The translations under genes and the position numbers were made by a program. The notes under the pieces are model-generated. The model searched no databases. It saw only the letters and a program-made list of their open reading frames with translations, and was not told where the DNA came from. This document shows, one piece after another, positions 32,196 to 40,689 of a stretch of 41,626 nt of DNA. How positions within the stretch are numbered: position 1 is the stretch's first letter; each line of letters begins with the position of its first letter. The DNA comes from Arthrobacter celericrescens. GTDB lineage: Bacteria; Actinomycetota; Actinomycetes; Actinomycetales; Micrococcaceae. The stretch is taken from contig NZ_QYLP01000088.1 of NCBI RefSeq assembly GCF_003614925.1, positions 1 through 41,626 of the forward strand. The letters are read 5' to 3'.

Positions 32196-33647
32196 CTACT
32201 TGGACTTCGCCACCACAAAGATCGCGCCGGTGGAAACGTCCTCTTCGAGGGCTTCCAGGGTGTGCCCGCGGGTCTCGGGGACCTGCGTGGCGACGAAGAG
32301 CAGGGCGATGGCGCCTACGACGGCGAAGAGGAAGAAGGTTCCCGTGATGCCGACGCCGGCCACGAGGGACGGGAAGTACAGGGACAGGAAGCCGTTGACG
32401 ATCCAGAGCATGAAGATCGAGATGCCGGTGCCGATGCCGCGCATGTGGAGCGGGAAGACCTCTGAGAGATATACCCAGACGGCGACATTGAGGAAGGTCT
32501 GCATGGAGCCGACGAAGGCCACCACGAGGAACAGGATCACGAACGGGCGGATCGGGCTGCCCACGGGCAGGGCCATCGATGCGACGCCGATCAGCAGGTG
32601 GCAGACCGTGGTGAGGCTCAGGCCGATGATGAACGTCTTGCGGCGGTCCACGCGGTCCATCATGGTCAGGGCGATAATGCCGCCGACCACGGCGATGACA
32701 CCCGGGGCGATGTTGGCGACGAGCGCTCCGCTTTCACTGAAGCCGGACTCGACGAGGACGGTCTGGCCGTAGTACATGATCGAGTTGATGCCGGTGAGCT
32801 GCTGGGCAACCCCGAGGCCGATTCCGACCAGGAGGATGCGCAGGAGGTTGCGGTTGCTGAGGATGGCACGCCAGCCGACAGTGCTCGACTTCTCGGAGCG
32901 GGCGATGTACTCGACTTCGGCAAGTTCGGCGTCGGCGCGGTCCACGGAGCGGATGGTCCGCAGGACCTGCAGGGCCTCTTCGCGACGCCCCTTCTCCACG
33001 AGCCAGCGCGGGGATTCCGGCATCCGGAGCATGCCGAAGAAGAGCGCGACGGCGGGCAGGGCACAGACGGCGAACATGATGCGCCAGACTCCCTCCACGT
33101 GGCCGAAAAGCCCGCCGATGACGGCGTTGACAACGAACGCGGCAAGCTGCCCGACGACGATCGCGAGTTCGTTGCGCCCGGACAGCGAGCCGCGGATCTC
33201 GTACGGTGCCAGTTCGGCGAGGAAGACAGGAACGACGGCGGACGCGCCGCCCACTGCGAGGCCGAGCAGGATGCGGCCCAGCACCAGGACGGCGAAGTTC
33301 GGGGTGAGCACCACGGCGAGGGTTCCCACGAAGAAGAGTGCAGCCAGGAGGAGGATCGTCTTCCGGCGGCCCCAGCCGTCGGAGATGCGTCCACAGGAAA
33401 TCGCACCGATTGCGGCGGCAAACACCAGGGAGCTGGTGACGATGCCTTCCGTGAAGGCCGAGAGGCCGAGTTCCGCGGTCATGGGGCGCAGGGCCCCGTT
33501 GATAACACCAGTGTCATAGCCGAAGAGCAGGCCGCCGAAGGTGGCGACGAGGGCCACCAGGCCCAAGCGCTTCCGGTGCGGGCCGCCCGTCAGGGGCGGA
33601 AGTCCGGCGCCGTCCGTCAGCTTGCCGGCCGTGGGATGAGAACTCAT
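32196..33647 (-). CDS. MFS sugar porter, inositol transporter-like (IolT type)
   Basis: This 483-residue, 12-segment sugar porter has GGLLFGYDTGVINGAL in the first segment, GRISDGWGRRKTI (motif A), APYEIRGSLS, PESPRWLVEKGR, GLGVAQQLTGINSIMYYGQT in segment 7 and a final VPETRGHTLE. All are sugar-porter signatures. GVINGAL and QQLTGINSIMYYG match inositol and galactose proton symporters. ATG 33647 has AAGGAG upstream, whereas an in-frame start at 33689 has none. The promoter has an exact IolR-like box, supporting inositol as substrate. It is divergent from a LacI regulator. Confidence 0.88.
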   Translation of the reverse strand: MSSHPTAGKLTDGAGLPPLTGGPHRKRLGLVALVATFGGLLFGYDTGVINGALRPMTAELGLSAFTEGIVTSSLVFAAAIGAISCGRISDGWGRRKTILLLAALFFVGTLAVVLTPNFAVLVLGRILLGLAVGGASAVVPVFLAELAPYEIRGSLSGRNELAIVVGQLAAFVVNAVIGGLFGHVEGVWRIMFAVCALPAVALFFGMLRMPESPRWLVEKGRREEALQVLRTIRSVDRADAELAEVEYIARSEKSSTVGWRAILSNRNLLRILLVGIGLGVAQQLTGINSIMYYGQTVLVESGFSESGALVANIAPGVIAVVGGIIALTMMDRVDRRKTFIIGLSLTTVCHLLIGVASMALPVGSPIRPFVILFLVVAFVGSMQTFLNVAVWVYLSEVFPLHMRGIGTGISIFMLWIVNGFLSLYFPSLVAGVGITGTFFLFAVVGAIALLFVATQVPETRGHTLEALEEDVSTGAIFVVAKSK

Positions 33648-33670
33648 GAGACTCCTTTGTCGTCGGGTCA

Positions 33671-33686
33671 TGCGATGTGGATCACA
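33671..33686. promoter_or_regulatory. CRP/GlxR-type binding site
   Basis: TGCGA-N6-TCACA is one base off the TGTGA-N6-TCACA dyad. It lies immediately downstream of the symporter -10, around the expected start site, so it would fit repression. Confidence 0.45.
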
Positions 33687-33689
33687 CAC

Positions 33690-33722
33690 AGCCTAACGCG
33701 CGAAAGAAAGTTTGTCAGGTCA
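33690..33722 (-). promoter_or_regulatory. MFS symporter promoter with IolR-like box
   Basis: On the minus strand, CTGACA (33713-33718), a 17-base spacer and TAGGCT (33690-33695). The box reads TGACCTGACA on the minus strand (33713-33722) and covers the -35. Confidence 0.6.
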
Positions 33723-33741
33723 TACTCTCAAAAAGTATTAA
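33712..33741 (+). promoter_or_regulatory. Promoter of the divergent lacI gene at 33772
   Basis: TTGTCA (33712-33717), an 18-base spacer and TATTAA (33736-33741) on the plus strand. It overlaps the same IolR-like box, so one bound repressor could silence both directions. No clear ribosome-binding site precedes the ATG at 33772. Confidence 0.5.
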
Positions 33742-33771
33742 TGTTTCTTTGGCCGTGCCATCATTGATGCC

Positions 33772-34794
33772 ATGCGCACCCCGGAAACGGAAACAAACAA
33801 ACGGGCGGTGACACAGAGCGACGTCGCCAGGCACCTCGGGGTGTCACGCACGCTCGTATCCTTCGCCATGCGCGGCGCACCGGGGGTCAGCGAGGACATG
33901 AGGCGGCAGATCCTCAGCGCCGCCGATGCGCTCGGGTACCGCCGCAACGTCCAGGCGGCGGATCTCGCCCGGAAGCGCCCGACGGCGGTAGGGCTGCATC
34001 TGGTGGACCTGCACAACGATGTCTATGCCGACATCTTCAGCGGCGTGCAGGAAGTCCTCAGGGCCAACGATTCCCGCCTGGTCATCAGCGTCAACGCCAC
34101 ACCCTACGGACCGGACCCGCGCGCACTGGACCCGCTCTTTGAAGCACAGGTGGGCGTCATCATCGCGGCCACACTGCTCGACCCGGACGAACGGGTGCAG
34201 GAACTGAACCGCCGCGTTCCTTTGGTCAACGTCACGCGCTCGGTGCCCGGAGTGGACAGCATCCATTCCGACGACATCAGCGGCGGCCGGCTGGCCACGG
34301 AGCACCTGCTGGAGCTCGGCCACCGGAACATCGCCCACCTGTGCGGTCCCGCCTTCGAAGGGCACTTGGAGCGGCGCACCGGCTACCGGGACACAATGCT
34401 GGAGCATGGGCTGCAGCCGCTCATCGTCGAGGCCGCGGGCTTCAGCCGGCGCGACGCGGCGGCCGTGGCGCTCGACGTCCTCGCGTCCCCGCCCGGGCAG
34501 CGGCCGAGCGCAATCTTCGCCCACAGCGACGAACTGGCCCTCGGCGTGCGGGAGGCTGCCGCCTCGCTCGGGCTGTCCATTCCCCGCGACCTCTCCCTGG
34601 TGGGCTACGACAATTCCCGGGTGGCGGGCCTGCACGGGATCGACCTGACCACTGTTGACCTGCACGCCCGCGAGCTCGGCCGCGCCGCCGGCCGGGCCGC
34701 CGTCGAGCGCATGCTCTACCCGGCCTCCCCCGCCGTCGACCGCATCCTCGCCCCGGCTCTAGTGACCCGCTCTTCCACCGCCGCCCTGCGCTGA
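33772..34794 (+). CDS. LacI-family transcriptional regulator
   Basis: This 340-residue regulator has the helix-turn-helix VTQSDVARHLGVSRTLVSFA at about residues 13-32 and RRNVQAADLARKRPTAVGLH as the hinge region. A sugar-binding domain follows, ending FAHSDELALGVREAA and PRDLSLVGYDNSRVAG. It is divergent from the inositol-type symporter with overlapping promoters and probably regulates it. No classical central-CG LacI palindrome was seen in that gap, so its operator is not assigned. Confidence 0.85.
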   Translation: MRTPETETNKRAVTQSDVARHLGVSRTLVSFAMRGAPGVSEDMRRQILSAADALGYRRNVQAADLARKRPTAVGLHLVDLHNDVYADIFSGVQEVLRANDSRLVISVNATPYGPDPRALDPLFEAQVGVIIAATLLDPDERVQELNRRVPLVNVTRSVPGVDSIHSDDISGGRLATEHLLELGHRNIAHLCGPAFEGHLERRTGYRDTMLEHGLQPLIVEAAGFSRRDAAAVALDVLASPPGQRPSAIFAHSDELALGVREAAASLGLSIPRDLSLVGYDNSRVAGLHGIDLTTVDLHARELGRAAGRAAVERMLYPASPAVDRILAPALVTRSSTAALR

Positions 34795-34828
34795 AGGCCG
34801 CCCGCCGCCGTCGGGACCTTCCTGGCCG

Positions 34829-34887
34829 TTGGGTGCTCACTTGTGGCGGCTTTTTCGCGGAAAAACCCGTCACAACTGGGCACTCAA
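34829..34887. repeat. Palindromic repeat family A, copy 4 (solo)
   Basis: A 59-bp copy with TTGGGTGCTCACTTGTGGC at the left and CACTCAA at the right. It shares the CTTTTTCGCGGAAAA centre with copies 1 and 2 and carries matching changes in both outer arms (TTGGGTG with TGGGCACTCAA only partly compensated). It lies between convergent lacI and sucD, next to a separate terminator. Confidence 0.88.
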
Positions 34888-34903
34888 CGGGACTTAACGA
34901 CGA

Positions 34904-34942
34904 CGGCGCCCGTCACCTTCGCGGGGAAGGTGACGGGCGCCG
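34904..34942 (-). terminator. sucCD terminator hairpin
   Basis: A 16-bp perfect stem (CGGCGCCCGTCACCTT at 34904-34919 with 34927-34942) and a 7-base loop lie 29 bp beyond the sucD stop. On the minus strand a short TCGTT follows. It is a strong factor-independent-type hairpin with little T-tract, as is common in high-GC actinobacteria. Confidence 0.75.
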
Positions 34943-34971
34943 AACGTAACCCGGGCGCTGGGCCTGCTGTC

Positions 34972-35874
34972 TTAGAGCGCTGCGAAGACCTCGCGGAGCA
35001 GCTTGGCGGTCTCGGACGGCGTCTTGCCGACCTTCACGCCTGCGGCTTCGAGGGCTTCCTTCTTGGCCTGGGCGGTACCGGCGGAGCCGGAGACGATGGC
35101 GCCTGCGTGTCCCATGGTCTTGCCTTCGGGGGCGGTGAAGCCGGCCACGTAGCCGACGACCGGCTTGGTGACGTTGGCCTTGATGAAGTCAGCCGCACGC
35201 TCTTCGGCGTCGCCGCCGATTTCGCCGATCATGACGATCGCCTTGGTCTCCGGGTCGGCTTCGAACGCAGCGAGGGCGTCGATGTGGGTGGTGCCGATGA
35301 TCGGGTCACCGCCGATGCCGATGGCCGTGGAGAAGCCGAGGTCGCGCAGTTCGAACATCATCTGGTAGGTCAGGGTGCCGGACTTGGAGACCAGGCCGAT
35401 GGGGCCCTTGCCCGTGATGTTCGCCGGGGTGATGCCCACCAGGGCTTCGCCCGGGGTGATGATGCCGGGGCAGTTCGGGCCGATGATGCGGGTGATCTGC
35501 TTGCCGTCGGCGTCCACCTTGGACTGGGCCAGGGCCCAGAATTCGGCGGAGTCCTGCACCGGAACGCCTTCGGTGATGACAACCACGAGGCCGATGCCGG
35601 CTTCGATGGCCTCGACCACGGCGGACTTGGTGAATGCCGGGGGAACGAAGACGATCGAGACGTCGGCGCCGGTCTCCGCGATGGCTTCCTTGACGGTGCC
35701 GTAGACGGTGATTTCCTTGTCGCCATGCAGCACGGTGGTGCCTGCCTTGCGGGCGTTCACGCCGCCGACGATGTTGGTGCCGGCCTTGAGCATCAGGGCG
35801 GTGTGCTTGGTGCCTTCGCCGCCGGTGATGCCCTGGACGATGACCTTGGAGTCCTTGTTGAGGTAGATAGACAT
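34972..35874 (-). CDS. sucD: Succinyl-CoA ligase (ADP-forming) alpha subunit
   Basis: This 300-residue subunit of the TCA-cycle enzyme interconverts succinyl-CoA and succinate plus ATP (EC 6.2.1.5). The CoA-binding Rossmann domain has [14 protein letters not shown] near 11-24. [13 protein letters not shown] and [10 protein letters not shown] follow. The phosphorylated His256 lies in [21 protein letters not shown] lies before ATG 35874. It follows sucC by 13 bases as a two-gene operon. Confidence 0.97.
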   Translation of the reverse strand: MSIYLNKDSKVIVQGITGGEGTKHTALMLKAGTNIVGGVNARKAGTTVLHGDKEITVYGTVKEAIAETGADVSIVFVPPAFTKSAVVEAIEAGIGLVVVITEGVPVQDSAEFWALAQSKVDADGKQITRIIGPNCPGIITPGEALVGITPANITGKGPIGLVSKSGTLTYQMMFELRDLGFSTAIGIGGDPIIGTTHIDALAAFEADPETKAIVMIGEIGGDAEERAADFIKANVTKPVVGYVAGFTAPEGKTMGHAGAIVSGSAGTAQAKKEALEAAGVKVGKTPSETAKLLREVFAAL

Positions 35875-35887
35875 AGTCTGCGTCCCT

Positions 35888-37057
35888 TTACTTTGCTGCG
35901 TTGGCGAGCTCGGCGGCCTTGTCGGCGCCCTCGTCCATGGTTGCTGCCAGGGTCACCAGCGGGTGGTTGGCCTCGGTCAGGATGCGGCGGCCCTCGTCCA
36001 CGTTGTTGCCGTCGAGGCGGACAACCAGCGGCTTGTTGGCGGACTTGCCCAGTTCGGCAAGCGCACCCACGATGCCCTTGGCCACGGCGTCACAGGCGGT
36101 GATGCCGCCGAAGACGTTCACGAAAACGCTCTTGACCTGCTCGTCGCCCAGGATGACATCCAGGCCGGCGGCCATGACCTCGGCGGAGGCTCCACCGCCG
36201 ATGTCGAGGAAGTTGGCGGGCTTCACGTTGCCGTGGTTCTCGCCTGCGTAAGCGACGACGTCGAGGGTGGACATCACAAGACCGGCGCCATTGCCGATGA
36301 TGCCCACTTCGCCGTCCAGCTTCACGTAGTTGAGGTCCTGCGCCTTGGCCTTGGCCTCGAGCGGGTCAGCGGCTTCCTTGTCTTCCAGCTCGGCGTGGTG
36401 CACGTGGCGGAAGTCGGCGTTCTCGTCGAGGGAGACCTTGCCATCCAGGGCAACGATGTCACCGGCGCCGGTGCGGACCAGCGGGTTGACCTCCACCAGG
36501 GTGGCGTCTTCCTTCTTGAAGACGTCCCAGAGCTTCAGGATGACGGCGGAGACCTTGGGGGCCAGTTCGGCGGAGAAACCGGCGGCAGCGACGATCTCGT
36601 CAGCCTTGGCCTGGTCGATGCCGGTGGCGGGGTCGATGGCAACCTTGGCAAGGGCCTCGGGACGCTCGACGGCGAGCTGCTCGATTTCCATGCCGCCTTC
36701 GACCGAGCACATGGCCAGGTAGTTGCGGTTGGCGCGGTCCAGCAGGATGGAAAAGTAGAACTCTTCGGCGATGTCTGCGCCCTGGGCGATCATCACCTTG
36801 TTGACGGTGTGGCCCTTGATGTCCATACCCAGGATGTTGGTGGAGTGCTCAAGTGCCTCATCGGCAGTCTTGGCAACCTTCACGCCGCCGGCCTTGCCGC
36901 GGCCACCGACCTTAACCTGTGCCTTGACGACAGTGACTCCGCCGATCTTCTCGGCAGCTGCCTTTGCTTCTTCAGGAGTGTGCGCCACGATGCCGGCGAG
37001 CACGGGTACACCGTGCGCTTCGAACATATCGCGCGCCTGATATTCAAACAGGTCCAC
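35888..37057 (-). CDS. sucC: Succinyl-CoA ligase (ADP-forming) beta subunit
   Basis: This 389-residue ATP-grasp subunit has the N-terminus [36 protein letters not shown] near 45-60, EVNPLV near 193-198 and [15 protein letters not shown] and [10 protein letters not shown] near the C-terminal ligase domain. The start is GTG 37057 with GAAGGA upstream. It pairs with sucD. It is a normal housekeeping gene at the border of the catabolic region. Confidence 0.97.
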   Translation of the reverse strand: MDLFEYQARDMFEAHGVPVLAGIVAHTPEEAKAAAEKIGGVTVVKAQVKVGGRGKAGGVKVAKTADEALEHSTNILGMDIKGHTVNKVMIAQGADIAEEFYFSILLDRANRNYLAMCSVEGGMEIEQLAVERPEALAKVAIDPATGIDQAKADEIVAAAGFSAELAPKVSAVILKLWDVFKKEDATLVEVNPLVRTGAGDIVALDGKVSLDENADFRHVHHAELEDKEAADPLEAKAKAQDLNYVKLDGEVGIIGNGAGLVMSTLDVVAYAGENHGNVKPANFLDIGGGASAEVMAAGLDVILGDEQVKSVFVNVFGGITACDAVAKGIVGALAELGKSANKPLVVRLDGNNVDEGRRILTEANHPLVTLAATMDEGADKAAELANAAK

Positions 37058-37267
37058 GGTTTAGTGTCCTTCTACGTCGAAGTAGTGTCGGTACAGCCGG
37101 CGTCCGCGGTGACCGCGGTAACCAGCTGCGGAAGAGAAGTGTGCAACATCCCGCCAAAACTGCCGGTCATATTGCGCAAGTTCCTCTGGAACTCTAGCCG
37201 CCCGCGGGGGCAAGCCGGTTCTACAGTACCCGTTAAGTGAGTAACCACACACTTCTATCAGACGTAG
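37058..37267 (-). promoter_or_regulatory. sucC leader and promoter region
   Basis: This 210-bp gene-free stretch should hold the sucC promoter. A -10-like TACTGT occurs on the minus strand near 37224-37229 without a good -35. A dyad CCGCGGT-G-ACCGCGG is at 37104-37118 in the leader. No known riboswitch pattern was recognised. Confidence 0.35.
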
Positions 37268-37293
37268 AAAATCCGCGGAATCCCGCGGATTTT
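37268..37293. terminator. Bidirectional-type terminator after the lipoprotein gene
   Basis: AAAATCCGCGG (37268-37278) pairs with CCGCGGATTTT (37283-37293) around AATC. The A- and T-runs on both sides give a classic factor-independent terminator in either direction. It lies 26 bp after the stop at 37319. Confidence 0.85.
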
Positions 37294-37318
37294 CAGCAGT
37301 TTCCTCTCAGTTCGCAGG

Positions 37319-38002
37319 TTATGATGCCGGCATCGTGCCGCTGGTAACAGTTCCGCCCTTGGAGACGAGCATGTAGCCGGCCCGGTTCACGAAGAAGGCC
37401 ACCCCCGCGGAGAGGTTCCCGCAGGCCACGCCGCCGTTGTAGGTGGAGCAACGCAGGCCGTTGCGTTCGATGTTCTGCCCTTCGCCGAGCACCGGCAGTT
37501 CCGCGATAGGTCCCGTGCGGCTGCCCTTGGGCCCGAACTCCGCCTCCATTTCGGTGACGCCGGAGCGGCAGCCGCCGTAGGCTACCTTGTCCGGCCGCAG
37601 CAGGACAGTGCCGCCTAGGTAGCCCAGGCCCGTGCCGTTGCAGGTATCCGTGGCGTCCTTGGGCTGCGGCGCAGGGTACGCGGCCAGTTCACAGTGCACC
37701 ACCGGGACGGTGGCGAGCTTTCCGTTGGCGCTGTCGCCGTAGTTGTTGGCCTCGTAGGGCAGGTTCAGGTGGTCTCCACGGGCAGAGGTCATGGCGCACA
37801 CGATGTTGCGGTCCGCGGTGACGAACGCGGTCACCTCGTCGCCGGTGAGTTCACTGGGCTGGGTGACCGGGACCTGCTTGAGCTGCTCGAGGGGAGGCAG
37901 CGGCGCCGGCGGCACATAGTCCGGGTCCTTCGTCGACACCGAACACCCGGTGGCCAGCATCAGCAGGCAGGCGGCCAGAATCCCCAACACAGTCCGTCGC
38001 AT
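37319..38002 (-). CDS. Putative lipoprotein of unknown function
   Basis: This 227-residue protein has a signal peptide, MRRTVLGILAACLLMLATGC, with lipidation Cys20, followed by a Pro-rich stretch (PDYVPPAPLPPLEQ). The mature domain has several Cys (ICAMTS, VHCELAA, DTCNGTG, YGGCRSG, LRCSTYNG, VACGNLS) that may form disulfides outside the cell. It resembles small secreted actinobacterial proteins of no known role. ATG 38002 is used; ATG 38011 (MGAM) is also possible. It follows pcrA by 23 bases and may be cotranscribed with it. Confidence 0.75.
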   Translation of the reverse strand: MRRTVLGILAACLLMLATGCSVSTKDPDYVPPAPLPPLEQLKQVPVTQPSELTGDEVTAFVTADRNIVCAMTSARGDHLNLPYEANNYGDSANGKLATVPVVHCELAAYPAPQPKDATDTCNGTGLGYLGGTVLLRPDKVAYGGCRSGVTEMEAEFGPKGSRTGPIAELPVLGEGQNIERNGLRCSTYNGGVACGNLSAGVAFFVNRAGYMLVSKGGTVTSGTMPAS

Positions 38003-38025
38003 GGCACCCATTATGCCCGGCGGCG

Positions 38026-40602
38026 TCAGCCCTCGAGCTTGGTCAGCGGCGCGTAACGCAGCAGCAGGCGCTTCTCCCCGACGTCGAACGTCACCTTGGC
38101 GACCGTCTTGTCGCCTGATCCTTCGACGCCGATCACGGTGCCGTTGCCGAAGCTGGTGTGGTTCACCTTGTCCCCCACCGCCACGGTGATGACTTCCTTC
38201 TGCGGCTGCACGCGATTGCGTGCGACGGCGGCCGGCACGTCGGCGTCGAAGCCTGCGGTGGGGCTGGCGGCGGCGCCGCGGGAGGTCCCCGCGCCCCAAT
38301 AGGAACCGCCGTAGCGGTTGCCGCCCGGGGACGATGCGCCCCAGCCGCCCAGCTGCCGGGAAGTGCCTTCGCGCTTCCACTCCACCAAGTCGGAGGGGAT
38401 TTCCTCGATGAACTGGCTGGCCGGGTTGTACTGGCTCTGGCCCCACATGTTGCGGACCTCGGAGCGGGTGACGTACAGCCGCTGCCGGGCGCGGGTCAGG
38501 CCTACATAGGCCAGGCGGCGCTCTTCGGCCAGTTCCTTCGGGTCCGTGGCCGAACGCTGGTGCGGGAAGATCCCGTGCTCCATGCCGGTGAGGAACACCA
38601 CCGGGAATTCCAGGCCCTTGGCGGTGTGCAGGGTCATGAGGGTGACCACGCCCAGGCGCTTGGCCTCGGCCACGGCGGCGTCGATGTCCGCACCCGGCGC
38701 GTCCGGGATCTGGTCGGCGTCGGCCACGAGGGAAACCTGCTCCAGGAACTCGCCGAGCGAGCCTTCGGGGTTGTCGCGCTCGTATTCGCGGACCACGGCC
38801 ACCAGTTCGGCCAGGTTCTCCACCCGGGATTCGTCCTGCGGGTCGTTGCTGGCCCGCAGCCCTGCCAGGTAGCCGGTCTGTTCGAGCACGGCTTCCAGCG
38901 CGGCGGCCGCCCCGGATCCGGACGCCACTTCGGCCAGGTCGTCGAGCAGTTTCACGAAGCCGAGCACGGCGTTGACCGAGCGGGTGGCCATTCCGGGGGC
39001 TTCGGCGGCGCGGCGGGCCGCGGCCATGAAGGAGGTGCGGTCGCGTTCGGCGAGGGCCGCCACGGCACCTTCGGCGCGGTCGCCGATCCCGCGCTTGGGT
39101 TCGTTCAGCACGCGGCGGAGGTTGACGTCGTCGTCCGGGTTCACCAGGACGCGCAGGTACGCGAGGGCGTCCTTGATTTCCTTGCGTTCGTAGAAGCGGG
39201 TGCCGCCCACCACCTTGTACGGCAGGCCTACACGCACCAGCACGTCTTCGATGGAACGGGACTGTGCGTTGGTGCGGTAGAAGATCGCGACATCGCCCGG
39301 GCGCAGGCCTTCCTCGTCCTGGAGCCGGTCGATTTCCTTGGCGATGAACTGGGCTTCGTCGTGCTCGTTCTCACCCACGTAGCCGATGATCTTTTCGCCG
39401 TCGCCCTCGGCGGTCCAGAGCCGCTTCTCCTGCCGGTTCGGGTTGCGGGAGATCACCGAGTTCGCGGCGGAGAGGATGTTCTGGGTGGAGCGGTAGTTCT
39501 GCTCCAGCTTGATGGTGCGCGCGCTCGGGTAATCCTCTTCGAATTCCACGATGTTGCGGATGTCCGCGCCGCGGAAGGCATAGATGGACTGGTCGGAATC
39601 GCCGACGACGGTCAGCTCGCTCGGTCCGACATGTCCGGGCCCGCCGTGGCCGGGTCCGTCCAGGCCCTCGCCGTCATGCGTCCCGGCGTCCGTGCCCACG
39701 ATCTCCCGGACCAGGGCGTACTGGGCGTGGTTGGTGTCCTGGTACTCGTCCACCAGCACGTGCCGGAAGCGACGGCGGTAGGACTCGGCAAGCGCCGGGA
39801 AGGCCCGGAACATGTAGACCGTCTGGGCGATGAGGTCGTCGAAGTCCATGGCGTTGGCCTGGCGCAGCCGCTGCGTGTAGCCCTTGAAGACCCCGGCCAC
39901 GGCCTGTTCGAACGGATCGTTGTAGTTGGCCGCGGCGGCAAAGGCGTCGTCGTCCACGAGCTCGTTCTTGAGCGCGGAGATCTTGTGCTGGATGGCCTTG
40001 GGCGCGAAGCGCTTGGGATCCAGGTCCAGGTTCTTGGCCACCAGCGTGATCAGCCGCAGCGAGTCCGCGGAGTCATAGATGGAGAAGTTGGAATTCAGGC
40101 CCACGTTGGCGGCCTCGCGGCGGAGGATGCGCACGCAGGAGGAGTGGAAAGTGGAGATCCACATGCTCTTGGCGCGCCCGCCCACCAGGGCCTCGATGCG
40201 TTCGCGCATTTCGGCAGCGGCCTTGTTGGTGAACGTGATGGCGAGGATTTCGCCGTGGTGCGCACGGCCCGTGGCGATCAGGTACGCGATCCGGTTGGAG
40301 AGCACGCGGGTCTTTCCCGAACCCGCGCCGGCCACGATCAGCAGCGGGCTGCCGGAGTGCTTCACGGCCTCCTCCTGCTGCGGGTTCAGGCCCAGCAGCA
40401 GCGACTCGGCGCTCGGCATCGAGTGCCCGCCATGGCCGCCGCCAGACTCCCATGGAGCGGACCCGCCGGTCCCGGAACCACGCAGCGATGCGCCGGGTCC
40501 GCCGGACGCCGACGCGGGCAGGGCGGCACCGGCGAGGGACCGGGCGGGCTCGGGCGCAGCCTTGTAGGAGCTGCCTGCATAGGGGTCGAACAACATATCC
40601 AT
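38026..40602 (-). CDS. pcrA: ATP-dependent DNA helicase, UvrD/PcrA type
   Basis: This 858-residue superfamily 1A 3'-5' helicase acts in DNA repair and replication restart. LNPQQEEAV (Q motif) is near 72-80, Walker A AGAGSGKT at 91-98, TFTNKAA (Ia), DEYQDT (II) at 285-290 and VVGDSDQSIYAFRGA (III). LEQNYRST (IV), VTLMTLHTAKGLEFPVVF (V) and YVGLTRARQRLYV (VI) follow. The C-terminal region ends in the PcrA Tudor-like domain (GDKVNHTSFGNGTVIG). Oddities are a 65-residue Gly/Ser/Pro-rich N-terminal extension and a Gly/His-rich insert at about 303-328, before motif III. ATG 40602 starts the conserved MDMLFDPY. Confidence 0.95.
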   Translation of the reverse strand: MDMLFDPYAGSSYKAAPEPARSLAGAALPASASGGPGASLRGSGTGGSAPWESGGGHGGHSMPSAESLLLGLNPQQEEAVKHSGSPLLIVAGAGSGKTRVLSNRIAYLIATGRAHHGEILAITFTNKAAAEMRERIEALVGGRAKSMWISTFHSSCVRILRREAANVGLNSNFSIYDSADSLRLITLVAKNLDLDPKRFAPKAIQHKISALKNELVDDDAFAAAANYNDPFEQAVAGVFKGYTQRLRQANAMDFDDLIAQTVYMFRAFPALAESYRRRFRHVLVDEYQDTNHAQYALVREIVGTDAGTHDGEGLDGPGHGGPGHVGPSELTVVGDSDQSIYAFRGADIRNIVEFEEDYPSARTIKLEQNYRSTQNILSAANSVISRNPNRQEKRLWTAEGDGEKIIGYVGENEHDEAQFIAKEIDRLQDEEGLRPGDVAIFYRTNAQSRSIEDVLVRVGLPYKVVGGTRFYERKEIKDALAYLRVLVNPDDDVNLRRVLNEPKRGIGDRAEGAVAALAERDRTSFMAAARRAAEAPGMATRSVNAVLGFVKLLDDLAEVASGSGAAAALEAVLEQTGYLAGLRASNDPQDESRVENLAELVAVVREYERDNPEGSLGEFLEQVSLVADADQIPDAPGADIDAAVAEAKRLGVVTLMTLHTAKGLEFPVVFLTGMEHGIFPHQRSATDPKELAEERRLAYVGLTRARQRLYVTRSEVRNMWGQSQYNPASQFIEEIPSDLVEWKREGTSRQLGGWGASSPGGNRYGGSYWGAGTSRGAAASPTAGFDADVPAAVARNRVQPQKEVITVAVGDKVNHTSFGNGTVIGVEGSGDKTVAKVTFDVGEKRLLLRYAPLTKLEG

Positions 40603-40612
40603 GGTGATTACA

Positions 40613-40618
40613 AGTCTA
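40613..40618 (-). promoter_or_regulatory. Possible -10 box (TAGACT) for pcrA
   Basis: On the minus strand TAGACT lies 11 bases before the pcrA ATG. Transcription would begin about 4 bases before the start codon, giving a nearly leaderless message. No clear -35 was found. Confidence 0.3.
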
Positions 40619-40644
40619 GGCGGTGGGGCTGACACCGGACTTCC

Positions 40645-40673
40645 GGGCCGTGACGTGGAGCGTCACGCGGCCC
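40645..40673 (-). terminator. Hairpin after the inositol-monophosphatase-family gene
   Basis: GGGCCGTGACG (40645-40655) pairs with CGTCACGCGGCCC (40661-40673), with a 5-base loop and a two-base CG bulge. It lies 17 bp past the stop at 40690. Confidence 0.55.
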
Positions 40674-40689
40674 GCCTACCCGCGCCGGA

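Noticed and set aside
38158..40632. A long plus-strand open frame opposite pcrA (about 824 codons)
   Set aside because: It is an antisense shadow of a clear helicase gene with biased composition and no recognisable domain.
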